Of a stretch of DNA of 64,000 nt, positions 10,905 to 21,735 are shown piece by piece. The position numbers and the translations under genes were made by a program. Origin of the DNA: Skeletonema tropicum (Eukaryota > Bacillariophyta > Thalassiosirophyceae > Thalassiosirales > Thalassiosiraceae). The notes beneath the pieces were generated by a model that was not told where the DNA came from, did no database searches, and worked only from the letters and a program-made list of their open reading frames with translations. The stretch is from the NCBI GenBank assembly GCA_037178625.1, contig CM074127.1:806001-870000 (forward strand). The letters are read 5' to 3'. How positions within the stretch are numbered: position 1 is the stretch's first letter; every line of letters begins with the position of its first letter.

Positions 10905-11045
10905 TTATGTACGCACGTGGTGAGGAGAGTCAATTTCAATAGGTTATGGGTCCTCACGGGTCTTCACGTGATGAAGGGTCGCGTGATTGGATTTCACGGA
11001 TCACGTGACTCACGTGAGTACTCACACCTCGTGACCCAACTCTAG
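10905..11045. repeat. cluster of CACGTG-like motifs beside the hAT relic
   Basis: Within about 140 bases there are repeated copies of TCACGTG-like words, including GCACGTGG, TTCACGTGAT, ATCACGTGAC, CTCACGTGAG and degenerate forms. hAT elements often carry short subterminal repeats bound by the transposase, and this cluster lies on the 5' side of the transposase relic. It could also be an E-box or G-box-like regulatory cluster for the gene at 11410. Confidence 0.5.
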
Positions 11046-11409
11046 GTCTCAGTCTCAAGTAAGACGTTGCACTTTACCAAATCTCTTTTGGACAGCTTTG
11101 GTACCAGTCTATCGAATGGTAGTACATAGTATTTTTGAATACAGTTATTGTTCTTTAGCAGTACTTACTTAAGTACATAGGTAGATACTGCCGGCAAGGA
11201 AATCTGAAATCTTGAACTTGCTTCAACTCAACATCACACCATCACCCTTTCTCACTTTTTGTTCACGTCACTCACCTCTCTCATCATCAATCACCGACCA
11301 TCTCTTCCGTCACCCAAGCACCAAGCAACCCCGGTGACTCTGACAAAAGCAACAGCAACAGTAAGGCATCGTCACGAAGGAGAACAAAGCAACAATAACC
11401 ATCAAGACA

Positions 11410-12315
11410 ATGTCATCATCATCATCAAGAGAACGAGCAGCAACAACATTATTATCCCTGCTCTTCCTTCTCTCCAGCAGCACAACAACACATGCCTTTC
11501 CAACACCATCAACCCATCATCATCATCATGCCACACAGCTCCACCTCTCCAAACGGATCAATGATAAAATCAGCCTCGACTCACCCAAAGTTGCCACCAT
11601 GGAAAATTACCCCAATGAAAATAAAGTAGCGAAAGCAGTGTACTGCAGATGTTGGAAGTCGGAAACATTTCCACTGTGTGATGGATCTCACATGGCTCAT
11701 AATAAGAATTGCGGCGATAATGTGGGCCCGTTGATTGTTACTGTGGATACTACCTCGCAGACAACAGATGAGGAAGAGAGGGTAGACGATGACGAAGAAG
11801 CATCAGCAGCTATTGTAGAAGCGGACAGTGCATCATCATCATCACCATTCTCCAAACTCAAATCCATCTTTACCAAAAAGTCCAAAAAAGATGATGGACT
11901 AACCACCAAAGAACGACTTGCCAAAATGGGTCTCTCCGCCCTCCTCTCCTACGGCTTCGTATCCAACATGTCCTATGCCATCACCCTCTCCGTCTCGTGG
12001 TACACACACTCCAAAAGAACTGGATTGTCCCCCCTTGCACCTGGACAATGGAAGCCTTTTCTAGCTGTGTACGCGGGGTTTTATGTGTTTACGAATATTA
12101 TCCGACCATTGCGATTTGGTTTGTCGGTCGTGGTGGCAAGGTACTTTGAGAGTTTTGTAAATTTGATTGAACGGAAGACTGGGTTTGGACGGAAGGCGAG
12201 TATAGGTGTAGTGGTTGTGCTGGCAAATGTTTGTGGGACGTTTGCGGCAATGGGGTTGGGGGTGAGCTTGGCGAGTGCACTGGCGGGTGTTCCGATTGGT
12301 GTTTTTGGGATGTAA
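11410..12315 (+). CDS. plastid-targeted CDGSH iron-sulfur protein fused to a membrane domain
   Basis: A 301-residue protein. Residues 1-29 form a signal peptide ending in THAF-PTP, matching the diatom ASAF motif with F at the cleavage site, so plastid import is inferred. Residues 79-94 (YCRCWKSETFPLCDGSH region) contain the full CDGSH pattern C-x-C-x2-S-x3-P-x-C-D-G-x-H, ligands C79, C81, C90 and H94, which binds a [2Fe-2S] cluster. A Ser/Asp/Glu-rich linker follows at 105-150. Residues about 175-301 hold two to three hydrophobic segments and resemble a plastid membrane protein family shared by plants and algae (perhaps FAM210/DUF1279-like; not certain). The fusion suggests a membrane-tethered iron-sulfur protein in redox or cluster handling; the reaction is unknown. 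Confidence 0.85.
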   Translation: MSSSSSRERAATTLLSLLFLLSSSTTTHAFPTPSTHHHHHATQLHLSKRINDKISLDSPKVATMENYPNENKVAKAVYCRCWKSETFPLCDGSHMAHNKNCGDNVGPLIVTVDTTSQTTDEEERVDDDEEASAAIVEADSASSSSPFSKLKSIFTKKSKKDDGLTTKERLAKMGLSALLSYGFVSNMSYAITLSVSWYTHSKRTGLSPLAPGQWKPFLAVYAGFYVFTNIIRPLRFGLSVVVARYFESFVNLIERKTGFGRKASIGVVVVLANVCGTFAAMGLGVSLASALAGVPIGVFGM

Positions 12316-12836
12316 TAGGTGTTTATTATAGATGAGGAAGAATGTTGTGATGAGTTCTTGTTTGAGGACGAACGAACGCGAGTCTTTCAGTGGAGAAATG
12401 GAACTTGGATTTAGATGATGAGAAAATCTACTCATACATAATATTATGTGAAGAACTTTACTCTTGTTGTTGCCAGCGGGAGCTTCCTACAATGTATGAC
12501 GCAATAGAGGTTGAAGATCGGAGTGAGGACACGTACAGTATCCACTCTTGTGAGAAATAAGCAGCTAGCTAAGTGAGCTAATATGTAATCATAACGTTGT
12601 TTTCTGTGAGTTATCATATCATAATGATGTTTTATACATAATATAGAACATGTTATCTAATGCTATTTCTTAGTATAATCCAAAATCGATGATGATGTGA
12701 TATCGATTTCCAAATGTTGACTCCCATGCTCTAACATCTATGATGGTCTAACATGATACATGAAACTCATCTATTGGCAGCTCTTCATTGCACATCCAAT
12801 AGTCTAACGTCGAGGCGAAGGCTGAGTAATCACTAA
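12316..12836. other. AT-rich intergenic DNA between convergent genes
   Basis: No gene is supported. The flanking genes converge here, so it should hold both 3' ends. Confidence 0.5.
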
Positions 12837-13680
12837 TTAGCGTAATTTCTCCCACAGATTATTTTCCCACATCTGATAGATATCATGCTCAGTCGTGTTG
12901 GGCTTCACTTGAAACACTCTCAACTCTTCCGACTTCTTGACTATGTCGGCTACACTCTCCAACTGATGATAGTGTCCTCTGAAGTAGTCATGAAATCCAA
13001 ACATTACCTTCTTCATGTCCCCTCCACGGCTCATCCCATGAAGCATGGATGCACATGCACATGCGACTCTATCTCCCATCAATGAGGTAGAAATCAAATG
13101 CCTCCATCTCATCATTCAGTGGAGAACTCTGATAACTCAGGGGAATCTTTTGCAGATGTTCATTCTTTGGGCGGCCATAAACCCCTGTAGCTCCAATATC
13201 TGCAAAGACGAACCGAAAATGATCCATATTGACCTCATCCCTTATATTGGTAACCCAGGCTGCATCGCTATCGACACCCACATACCTGGGTACACCCACC
13301 CACGCAGCAATTTTGGTAGACTCTCCCAATCCAAACTCAAAGACAGAGTCGACACTGGAGTAAATGTCGGCTAGGAGAGTGCGATCTGTGTCACGCAGTC
13401 CACCACTGCCTCGTTCCACGGAAACTCCTATTTCGTATTTCTTCTTCTCAACATTTTGGTTGGGAGCAGCAGCATATTTGTGTAGTTCTTTGTGCATTTT
13501 GTCAAACGATGACATCTTCAAGACTGGCTCTTGCGGAGCTTGACTGATGTCAACATTATTTGTGCTGTGATGATGATGATTTGTTAGGAAATAGAGCCAC
13601 TTCATCTGCATCGAAACTGTACAAAAAATACAAAGCACAAGCGCTGCCGTAAAGCATACGCATACTCGCAGATTTGGCAT
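12837..13680 (-). pseudogene. membrane-anchored SAM methyltransferase-like gene with a frameshift
   Basis: The true start is taken as ATG at 13680, which opens on a type II anchor (CVCFTAALVLCIFC). The soluble part reads VFEFGLGESTKIAAWVG, YVGVDSDAAWV and FDFYLIDGR, a Rossmann methyltransferase pattern (glycine-rich SAM loop, acidic residue after strand 2, and an IDGR strand as in Methyltransf_24-like proteins). A TAG at 13069-13071 ends the frame directly after IDGR. The homologous continuation, RVACACASMLHGMSRGGDM, lies in another frame to 12837. Adding two bases at GGAGATAGAG, as if one TA had been lost from GATATAGAG, would join them into about 281 residues. Either a recent null allele or an assembly error is possible. 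Substrate is unknown. Confidence 0.7.
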
Positions 13681-13964
13681 TTTTGGGGAAACACTGTAGA
13701 AACACAAGAAAATCACACGATTCGACACAGGCCTAGAGAGGGCTGGACTCAGGAGGGTCTATTAGGGTGTGTTATCGTGTAGCAATAGTTTAGGGTGATA
13801 TTAGGACGTACCAACAAGTTAGGGGCTGGATTTATTCGCCAGGGGCCAGGGGCATTTGTATGGCATTTGATTCACTGTTCACAGCTCACAGCTGCCCTCG
13901 CTCCAGCAAGATACTGGATACTTTAGATATTTAGACTTTGTACATGAATAGGTTTGGCGAATAA

Positions 13965-14113
13965 TCCAGTATCCATTCAGTATCCATTAGTATCCAGTAT
14001 CCAGTATCCATTCAGTATCCAGTTAGTACCTATCCAGTTAGTATCCAGTATCCAATATCCAGTATCCAGTATCCAGTATCCAATATCCAATATCCAATAT
14101 CCAGTATCCATCT
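13965..14113 (+). repeat. 7-base satellite array, TATCCAG/TATCCAA, block 1
   Basis: Tandem heptamers TATCCAG and TATCCAA with interspersed CATTCAG variants and short CTATCCAGTTAG interruptions. The block is about 150 bases long and is in the same orientation as block 2 at 14741. Confidence 0.9.
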
Positions 14114-14214
14114 CTCTCCTTGAGAGAGCATGATGGCGTTGTGTTGACTTTGCAACAAGACTTGACGGGAGGAATGCATCCGACCGTGTGAAAGGAAAAC
14201 GTTCCAAACTTAAT

Positions 14215-14560
14215 TTAATGCAATAGATTGGCCGAGGACTGTAGGCATTTCATAATTTTTGAGAATACAACTCTGGAAGACCTGAAAATCAAAAGATCAG
14301 CAGACATCAAAAGGAGTGTGACCATTCTCATAATCGTACTGGATAATTCCAACAATTGCATTGACAGCCATCCTGTGGAGCTCCATTCGATGTTCAATGC
14401 TTGTCCCATGGTGAAAGCGACCACCGAGGATGTTGAAAGAAAGGAGGTGGGCAAACCAGATGATTCATCCGCAAATTCTTCATTGGCAGAGGAGGGGGCG
14501 GATGAGGCGGATGAGACACTGTTGTCACTGTCAGCGTGGTCTTCCTGCCTCCAATGAGTG
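14215..14560 (-). pseudogene. relic of a diatom-type protein gene between two satellite blocks
   Basis: On the minus strand a Ser/Glu-rich frame (HADSDNSVSSASSAPSS) is followed in another frame by MELHRMAVNAIVGIIQYDYE then NGHTPFDVC, a TGA stop, and FDFQVFQSCILKNYEMPTVL. The second part has the feel of a conserved protein tail, with the HTPFDVC stretch like the end of an ankyrin-type repeat. At least one frameshift and one stop break it. I do not recognise the family. Confidence 0.4.
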
Positions 14561-14740
14561 GTAAGCCGCAGGAGGAAGTGAACTTGGCTTAACGTCGTCC
14601 CCCTTATGCTTGTAAGCACCTCTCTATTTATCTCTAGAGAGTAGAGATGTGCCTCTATCAATTCATCAATCTCCATCAATCATGATGTGTTCTGAGTTCG
14701 GCATGTTCGTGTCAGTATTCAGTACAATAATCAGATTTTG

Positions 14741-14873
14741 TATCCAATATCCAATATCCAGTATCCAATATCCAGTATCCAGTATCCAGTATCCAATATC
14801 CAATATCCAGTATCCAGTATCCATTCAGTAACCATTCAATATCCATCCAGTATCCAGTATCCAGTATCCAGAG
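14741..14873 (+). repeat. 7-base satellite array, TATCCAG/TATCCAA, block 2
   Basis: Same heptamers and same orientation as block 1, with mixed G and A variants. The two blocks bracket about 630 bases that include the relic at 14215-14560. Confidence 0.9.
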
Positions 14874-15904
14874 GGGGCGTGCCCGCGTTGGGCCCGCACT
14901 AAAAAATCAGGTGAAAATGAGCTGAAATGCGGGCAAAATCCCCAAATATCGACACAAAATCACCCAAAATCTCCCTTCAAGCCTCCTGTCAAACCAGTCC
15001 TTCTTTTGGGCACGCCCGCTATCCCGATAGCTAGGCAAGTTGCCAGAAAGGGTTGGGTAGGATTGGTGTAGTCGAGTCAATCAAAGTGGCGATCCGCTTG
15101 CTTGTTGCAGAAGTACAGACAGACGATCACATTGTAAACTTCCGCGAGATAAGCCTGTCTTTCGCCCGTCTAAGAGGAGCAAAACCTTTTGACACTTCCA
15201 TCATGGCGGCCTCTCTCTGTAGAGAGAGGTACTTCTACTAAGTAGCCCCCGATTTTTATTCTGCTATAGACAATATATAGACAGATCCATGATACAGCCC
15301 TTTCGAGTGCGTTCATGCGGGTCTTGTATATGAAAGAATCATATAAATATCTTGTTTTCTCGCCGAGATAAGCATTTTTGTCGGCCCATAGTATCCTATC
15401 ATCATTTTCGACATAAAGCAGAGTAAATTTGTCAGCCTATCGACCTCCCTACCGACATTTTACCATGGTGGAAGTGTGTGAAAAAATGGTTTTGTTCCTC
15501 TGAAGTTTATTTTGGCGGGTCAGGCTTATGTGGGATCCTCTGGCGATGCCCAGAGAGAGAGAGAGAGAGTTGTCTCCATCCAACAGAATTAAAGAAGTAT
15601 ATCGTACCATATAATAGCTGCAACCAAACGGTGGCTAAGTTAGGGCTAAGTCTATGGTCAGCCTCTCTACTTGCCAGAAGACGGCGAGCTCCTTTCACTC
15701 TCAGCTTTCCAACACTACTTATGTTGACCATTTTCTGAGGTCAAGTACTCGCTGAGAATGTGAGGGGAACCTTTGTTTTAAGAAAGGATATGTTTTCTGA
15801 TATGTTCCACATTTGAGATAGGATAAGTGAGAGTATTATCATCATGGTGTTGTTTTATGCATTATATAGCTTTTTATGCTAATCAGGAGCAAGACTACCA
15901 TTGA
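14874..15904. other. gene-poor spacer
   Basis: No supported gene. It contains GGGCGTGCCC at 14875 and its complement at 15008, an (AG)n run near 15555, and several short spurious frames. Confidence 0.5.
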
Positions 15905-18900
15905 TCAAAATTCCAAGAAATGCAATGCACTGAGAAGACTGATCATGCAGCAAACGAAGTGTAAAGAAAATGCCGAGGCAACCCCATCATTGGCAGTGAT
16001 CCTAATGTCCTCCAACCAAGGAGGTATTGCATTATTTCCTCTGTTGATTGGAGGATTCGTTGGCAGCTTATAGAAATCAGCAAATCCATCTGTTTCTGAT
16101 ACAACTTTCGGTGACGGTGCTGGAGTCACTGGTTTAGATTTGGTAGGTGATGTGGTTGGTATTTCATAAGGACAATTCACATCATCGGCGAAATTGCACA
16201 GCTCAAGTTCCAAGTCGAACAAGAGATTCTTTCCACAGTCAAGAGACGCTCCCTCGTTACCATTACTGCACCAGAAATATTGTTTACAGCCAGGTTTCGC
16301 ATCCCACCCTGTGTATCCCACCCTGCATTTCGGCTTGATCGATGCGTTAGGTTCGGCGTTGCTGCTATCGCTGACAGATGACGCATCAATCCCATAACAG
16401 TATTGATTGACCCACCTCTCACCATGACATTTGCCGCTTACTTTTTCGAACTTGTATCCTTGCCCACAAGAATACATTGGACCAATCTGGCCATTGTTAC
16501 ATTCAAAATATTCGTTGCAATTTGCTCTGGTATGATATCCAACAAAGAAATCTGGACATAGCTCGTGAGAGTTGTCTTTTACAGGTGACGTTGGCTTGTT
16601 GTCACTTTGCACTATGTTGTTAGTGCCCGGTTCACTGCTTGTAGTGGAGAAACCCTCTTTTCGTTCACAATCGTAAGGAATACAAAGCATTCCAAGAGGA
16701 CATAGTTCGTCAACACAGCGACGAGCGGTAGAGCATGACTTTTCCAATTCTCTTTCACTGACTGCACAGTAAAGGTTTACTCCGTTGATAACCTCCTCAT
16801 CGCTGTTGCCACTGCTGCTTTTTGACGGCGAAAGTGTTGGATTCTTCGAAGTCGGAGCAGGCACCTTTGGAGAAACAAAATTACAATCAATGTTCTCAAA
16901 ACACTTCTGACCATCGGAACATGGGTTGTCGTTGCTACATGGGGGTGCATTCCAACATGTTTTCTGCAGATGGGGATAATTTGTGGCACAAATTCCGCTA
17001 AAAGAAGCTATCGGACTTGAACTCGGTGCATTAGACGGACGAAGTGAAGGTTGTTGCGTTTCTTCAGTGCAAATCACGTTTCCCCAACAGTAAGTCCCTT
17101 CTGGACAGGGTGGATCGACACCATCATTGCATGTTGGTGCAGTGAAACATCCTGTCTTAAGGTCTGCGTGTCGTTTTGCGCAGTAGTTTTGAACTTTCAC
17201 TGCCGATTTATAGGCTGTAGTTGATGGTTTCATTGATGAAGTTTCTGTTGGCGTAGCTGATGGTGTTCGTGTAGGTTCCGATGAGGGCGGCGGCGTTGAT
17301 GGGGCCACCTCGCAATATTTATCAAACAGCATGAAACATTTCAGATCATTCGTAGGACATATGCCTTCCGGGCAATTGTATCCGTTTCTTCCACAATTGT
17401 CACTGGCTTCCGATATTGTGGCACCGCACCATAAATTCATTGCATTGTTTACTTCTGAAACGTGCGACCAATCTTTCTCTTCGTCTTTTGCTCCATTGGA
17501 ACCTACAGTTGCCGTGGGCCGAGGTTGGGGTTGAGGCAATTGAGGTGTGGGCCGAGGCTGAGGTTCTGGTTGAGGTTCAGGCTGAGACTGAGGTTGCGGC
17601 TGAGGTTGTGGCAGTGGCTGAGGTTGAGACTGAGAAGTATCCACTGTCAACTCTGAACTAGAAATGGTCGGACTGCTTGATGGACCTTTGACCCGAAGAC
17701 TTCCATCTTCTGCAAACAATACCTCCAATACCTCTGCAGCAAAAAAAAAAAAGATTGTGAGCATTCGAGTGAAGCGATCAAGATTGCAATGCAAAATGAA
17801 TTACTCACTTTTGAAGTTTTCCCTCCTTTCCTGTGCACCGTCCAATTCTCCAGTGCCACAAGGCGGGTTATGACAGCCTCGATTCACAATACCACTAACA
17901 GCATCTATAAATTCTCCATCATCTCGAAATCCTCTCCGTACAAACTTTTGTAAATTCTCCATATAATTCCAGTCTTCCTTGTCATAGGTTTGGACAGTGC
18001 TCATCCAATAGAACATTCCGGCTATCCATTTCAATTCTGGGTGTTCTTTCCGATTGCAGATTGCACTGGGATCTTTGCAAAAGTCAATGTTGCTATATCG
18101 TGCTCGTCGTCCTTCATCGGCTGCACGTTTCCCTAGGAAATAACTATAATATATGGTTGGCAAACAACAACATGAGCATGACGACTCCAACATGATTTCC
18201 ATCATATCAAATTTCAAAGAAAAGCATCGTCAATATACAAGAGTACACTACTACTCACTTCAACATTCCAAAATTACAAATCCCACTAGTCTGAATAACC
18301 CCCCGTCCCCACCAACAACACCCCTCGACATCCATCCTTCCACTCCCATTCTTCACCGCCCCCGACCGATCATGCCTCCCGGCCTTTTGACCCACATAAT
18401 CCTCACAATACATCGGTGGGTCCATCCATGGAAAATCACATTCATATTCATAATCCCAAAATCCCGTATAGGGGTATTTACTCTTGGGTCCACAGAATAA
18501 TGGTCCGGGTGCACCATACCAATGTGCATGTGTCGATGCAGTCATTTCCATAGTGGGATCGACGTCACATTGGAAATGTTCGGTACCATTTTCACATTTG
18601 TAATCTTGATAACTTTGACCTAATTGTCCACAGGAATTGCTGATGGGGTATTGACCATTGGCATTGACTTCCCAATTGTTTTCATCACAGGAGTCGTATT
18701 TGATTGTTTCTTTCATACTTTGTGCGAGAAAGGCGGCAATGTTGACTAGACCAATGGTGGTTCCTGCTACTCCCGAGATGTCCTCGCCTAAATAAAAGGT
18801 CATGTCGTTGATACCCTCAAGGTACATGATTTGTAATCCTCTCATAAATCCATCGTATCTATATTGTGTACTCGGCAACCAATCATTCCAAGCAGTTTGA

Positions 18901-19449
18901 TATAATAATATCTTGTTGTTAATGTCATGCTTGCAAAATTCTAAATTGTCTTCAATGGCATTGTTGGCCGATGGGGATCGAGTTTGGGGTGGATAGGTTG
19001 GTGAGGGTGTGGTGGGCGGGATGCGTGTTGTGGGTGCGATGGTGGGCTTTTTGGATGGGCGGGGTGTTGGTAGTGGTGTGGTTGTGCAGTCTACATCTGT
19101 GAAGAATGATGGAAAGGAGATGACATAAGATGATGATGAGAACAGAAATGACGAGATGCAGAAGTTTTTATATGAATCAGTCTGTGAATCACTTACTCTT
19201 ATCATAATCACAAACTGACAATGCCTCATCAAACAGTGTCCCAGGCTGACAATCCGTAATCGGAGAAACCACCTTCTTATTGGCGCATATGAAGTAAGTA
19301 GTGCAGCCTGGTCCCGAAACGAAGCCATCGTCTCTGCCTTCGGGACATTTGGCCTCGTAGGATATTGTTATGGGGAGGAGAAGGCTGGTGAGCAGGAAAC
19401 ACCACCATGTCGAGTTCTTTTTAATGATGTAGGTGGTGTGTAGCAGCAT
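15905..19449 (-). CDS. secreted modular GH19 chitinase with three CBM14 chitin-binding domains
   Basis: Four exons fit splice consensus and phase: 19449-19197, 19096-18259, 18143-17809 and 17733-15905 (introns 100, 115 and 75 bases), giving 1084 residues. Order: signal peptide; CBM14 at about 34-87, completed across intron 1 as CDYDKNVDC; Pro/Thr linker; GH19 domain at about 135-475 with [11 protein letters not shown] (candidate catalytic Glu) and [18 protein letters not shown], the family's GRGxxQ loop; Pro-Gln linker; four Cys-rich repeats ([13 protein letters not shown] type); CBM14 at about 868-921 and 945-997; and a hydrophobic C-terminus suggesting a GPI anchor. GH19 enzymes cut beta-1,4-GlcNAc chains, so it probably trims or remodels chitin at the cell surface, where some centric diatoms extrude chitin fibres. 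Activity is inferred. Confidence 0.88.
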
Positions 19450-19842
19450 GGTGAGGCTGCAGCTTCTTGCTGGGATTCAATGCTGCCGACGCCAATGTTT
19501 CATGCACTGCTATGATTTTCAATGCATGATGAGTGATGAGCGAGATCTTGCATCTTGCAGAAAGATGAAGCGAGGTGGGGCTGTGATGGTTTGTGCAGGC
19601 CTGGAGTACAGTAGGTTGGAGTGGCCCTTCCCGCCTCTTTACATATGTACCAATTCCCACATGGTTTTATGTGTAAGATACGTATCTTTCTTTTCTCTCC
19701 GAGAACAGAGAACTACTCTTCTGCCTTGCGTGCAATGATGTCAGTGTTGCAGCTTGCAGCTTAACACGCACCCAAACCTATATACTATACCGAAGGGTCG
19801 AGAGGACAATACAAAAGTAATAGCATTCCAAGAGGCAGCAGC
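19450..19842. other. divergent upstream region between chitinase and MFS transporter
   Basis: This 393-base stretch separates two genes transcribed away from each other, so it should contain both promoters. No clear motif was recognised. Confidence 0.5.
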
Positions 19843-21735
19843 ATGGTCCGATACTTCGCCCTTTTCATTATTGCCATCCTCTCGAAGAATGAACGACACA
19901 TCACATGCTCAAATTTCGCCGTAGAGGCGTTTTCAAACATCCATACATCGTCGTCACCATCACGTCGTCATCCACTGCCAAGCCGAAAAAGCATGCATCA
20001 TCCGTTCCGACATGACACAGGAAATAAGGCAGGCGCATACAATCGAGTGAACACAAATTCTCTTGTATCAGATGATGATACTGATTTATTTCGCAATGAG
20101 CAACATCACAGTGCACTGACGCTAAGAGCAACACCATTTGACGTAGAAGAAGAACAGAGCAACAACACGGATGAAGATGAAAAAGAAATAATACCACCAT
20201 CGCAGCAGTCCGAGGCTGCTTCCTCTTCCTCATTTCGAGATATTTCCATCATCGTATTTCCCCTCCTCCTCGTCTACATCTCCAATCAATGGTCACGCTA
20301 CTCCATTTCCTACCTTGTGGATTTTTCTTCACCCGACAATACTGCAGCAGCTGCTGCTGCAGCATTCACAGCCATGAATGTCGATTTGGAATTTACAAAA
20401 TCACAATATGGCCTATTGGCTTCGACAGCATTTACATTTCTATTTGCATTCAGTTCACTCATTGCAGGGAGTTTGGCAGATAAATACGATCGTAAATTAT
20501 TAACGTTATCCTCTTGTTTCGTATGGACATTGGCAACAGTGGCACAAAGTCAAGCACAGTCCTACAATGAAGTTCTAATCGCACGTGTCATCATGGGTGG
20601 GGCATGTGCCTTCGCCGTACCAGCCGCATACACCTTGATAGCGGACAAAATCTCCAAGGACAAACTAGCCTTTGCAAATTCGCTATATGGATCGGGGGTG
20701 TATTTGGGAGGTGCGTTGGCTAGTTTGAGTCTACTATTGGATGAGAATGTGGGGTGGAGGGGGACTATGGGGTTGATTGGTGGGTTTGGTGGTGTTGCTG
20801 CGGTTGTTTCGGGTGTATTGTTGCCGTCGGATGGTGATAGAAATAAAAATGATGGAATTGTGATGGTAGATGATGAGGATGATGATGCGAGTAGTAGTTC
20901 AATGATACAACAGTCGGATAATGATGATGGAGAGGAAGAAAACAACAACAACAATCTCTTTAGCAGCGCGGGACAAATCCTCTCTATACCACGAGTGCAA
21001 CTCATTTACCTCGCATCCTTTCTTCGGTTTTGCTCTGGTCTGATGATTGGTGTGTGGGCGGCACCGTATTTCAAACAAGCTTTTCCGGATGATGCTGCTC
21101 AATATGCGGTTGTTAATGCACTTATTGTGGGTGGATTGGGAATGACAAGTGGAATTTTAGGTGGTTATATTGCTGATGGATTGGTGTCTTGGGTCAAGAA
21201 AGGTGATGAAGAATCCTTGTCTGGAAATACAGCAGAAGGAGAGCTTCCATCAGCAAGTGGGACATCCATCGTTCGTGATAACTTTGACGAAGAAACGATA
21301 CGCTTACTGCTCCCCATCGTCGGTTCTCTTCTTGCTATCCCCGCGTGGTATCAAGCTACACACGCCGGCGCAAATTTCGAAGCGTCCATGTTTTGGCTCG
21401 GCGTTGAATACCTCGTTGCCGAATGTTGGTTTGGACCAACTATTGCTGTGCTACAATCTTCTGTAGGTGCATCCAGAACAGGTACTGCTCAAGGGCTATT
21501 CGTGTTGACTGGAGCATTCGCTAATTCTGCACCGACATTACTCGGATGGGTTTATGGAAACAAAGTTATTGACTCAACATCTTCTTCATCATCAGAAGTT
21601 CTTGCAAGCCTTTTATCTGTAGGTGTTTGTGCAGGGTATTTACTGAGTTCTGTTTTCTTCCTTATCAGCGCGAGCGCAAGTGCAAATGGAGGTGGAGGGA
21701 TGCAGCAAGTAGCTCAGGACACGAAAGATGGATGA
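19843..21735 (+). CDS. major facilitator superfamily transporter
   Basis: A 630-residue intronless protein. After a polar N-terminal region of about 125 residues come about 12 hydrophobic segments in two halves. The MFS signature between helices 2 and 3 is visible as GSLADKYDRKLLTLSSC, followed by RVIMGGACAFAVPAAYTLIA and GSGVYLGGALASLSLLL, typical of Spinster-like or sugar-phosphate-like MFS carriers. An acidic and Asn-rich cytoplasmic loop of about 45 residues (DDEDDDASSSS, then EEENNNNN) separates the halves. The N-terminus has a weak hydrophobic start and a VEAFSN stretch that could be a plastid motif, but this is not convincing. Substrate cannot be told from sequence. Confidence 0.85.
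   Translation: MVRYFALFIIAILSKNERHITCSNFAVEAFSNIHTSSSPSRRHPLPSRKSMHHPFRHDTGNKAGAYNRVNTNSLVSDDDTDLFRNEQHHSALTLRATPFDVEEEQSNNTDEDEKEIIPPSQQSEAASSSSFRDISIIVFPLLLVYISNQWSRYSISYLVDFSSPDNTAAAAAAAFTAMNVDLEFTKSQYGLLASTAFTFLFAFSSLIAGSLADKYDRKLLTLSSCFVWTLATVAQSQAQSYNEVLIARVIMGGACAFAVPAAYTLIADKISKDKLAFANSLYGSGVYLGGALASLSLLLDENVGWRGTMGLIGGFGGVAAVVSGVLLPSDGDRNKNDGIVMVDDEDDDASSSSMIQQSDNDDGEEENNNNNLFSSAGQILSIPRVQLIYLASFLRFCSGLMIGVWAAPYFKQAFPDDAAQYAVVNALIVGGLGMTSGILGGYIADGLVSWVKKGDEESLSGNTAEGELPSASGTSIVRDNFDEETIRLLLPIVGSLLAIPAWYQATHAGANFEASMFWLGVEYLVAECWFGPTIAVLQSSVGASRTGTAQGLFVLTGAFANSAPTLLGWVYGNKVIDSTSSSSSEVLASLLSVGVCAGYLLSSVFFLISASASANGGGGMQQVAQDTKDG

Noticed and set aside
14875..15017. GGGCGTGCCC at 14875 and its complement at 15008 as ends of a 140-base MITE
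   Set aside because: Apart from the short self-complementary word the ends do not match and no target duplication is seen.
17331..17661. Plus-strand frames rich in Ala/Glu/Val or Arg/Leu opposite the chitinase
   Set aside because: They mirror the Pro-Gln linker repeats of the chitinase on the other strand.
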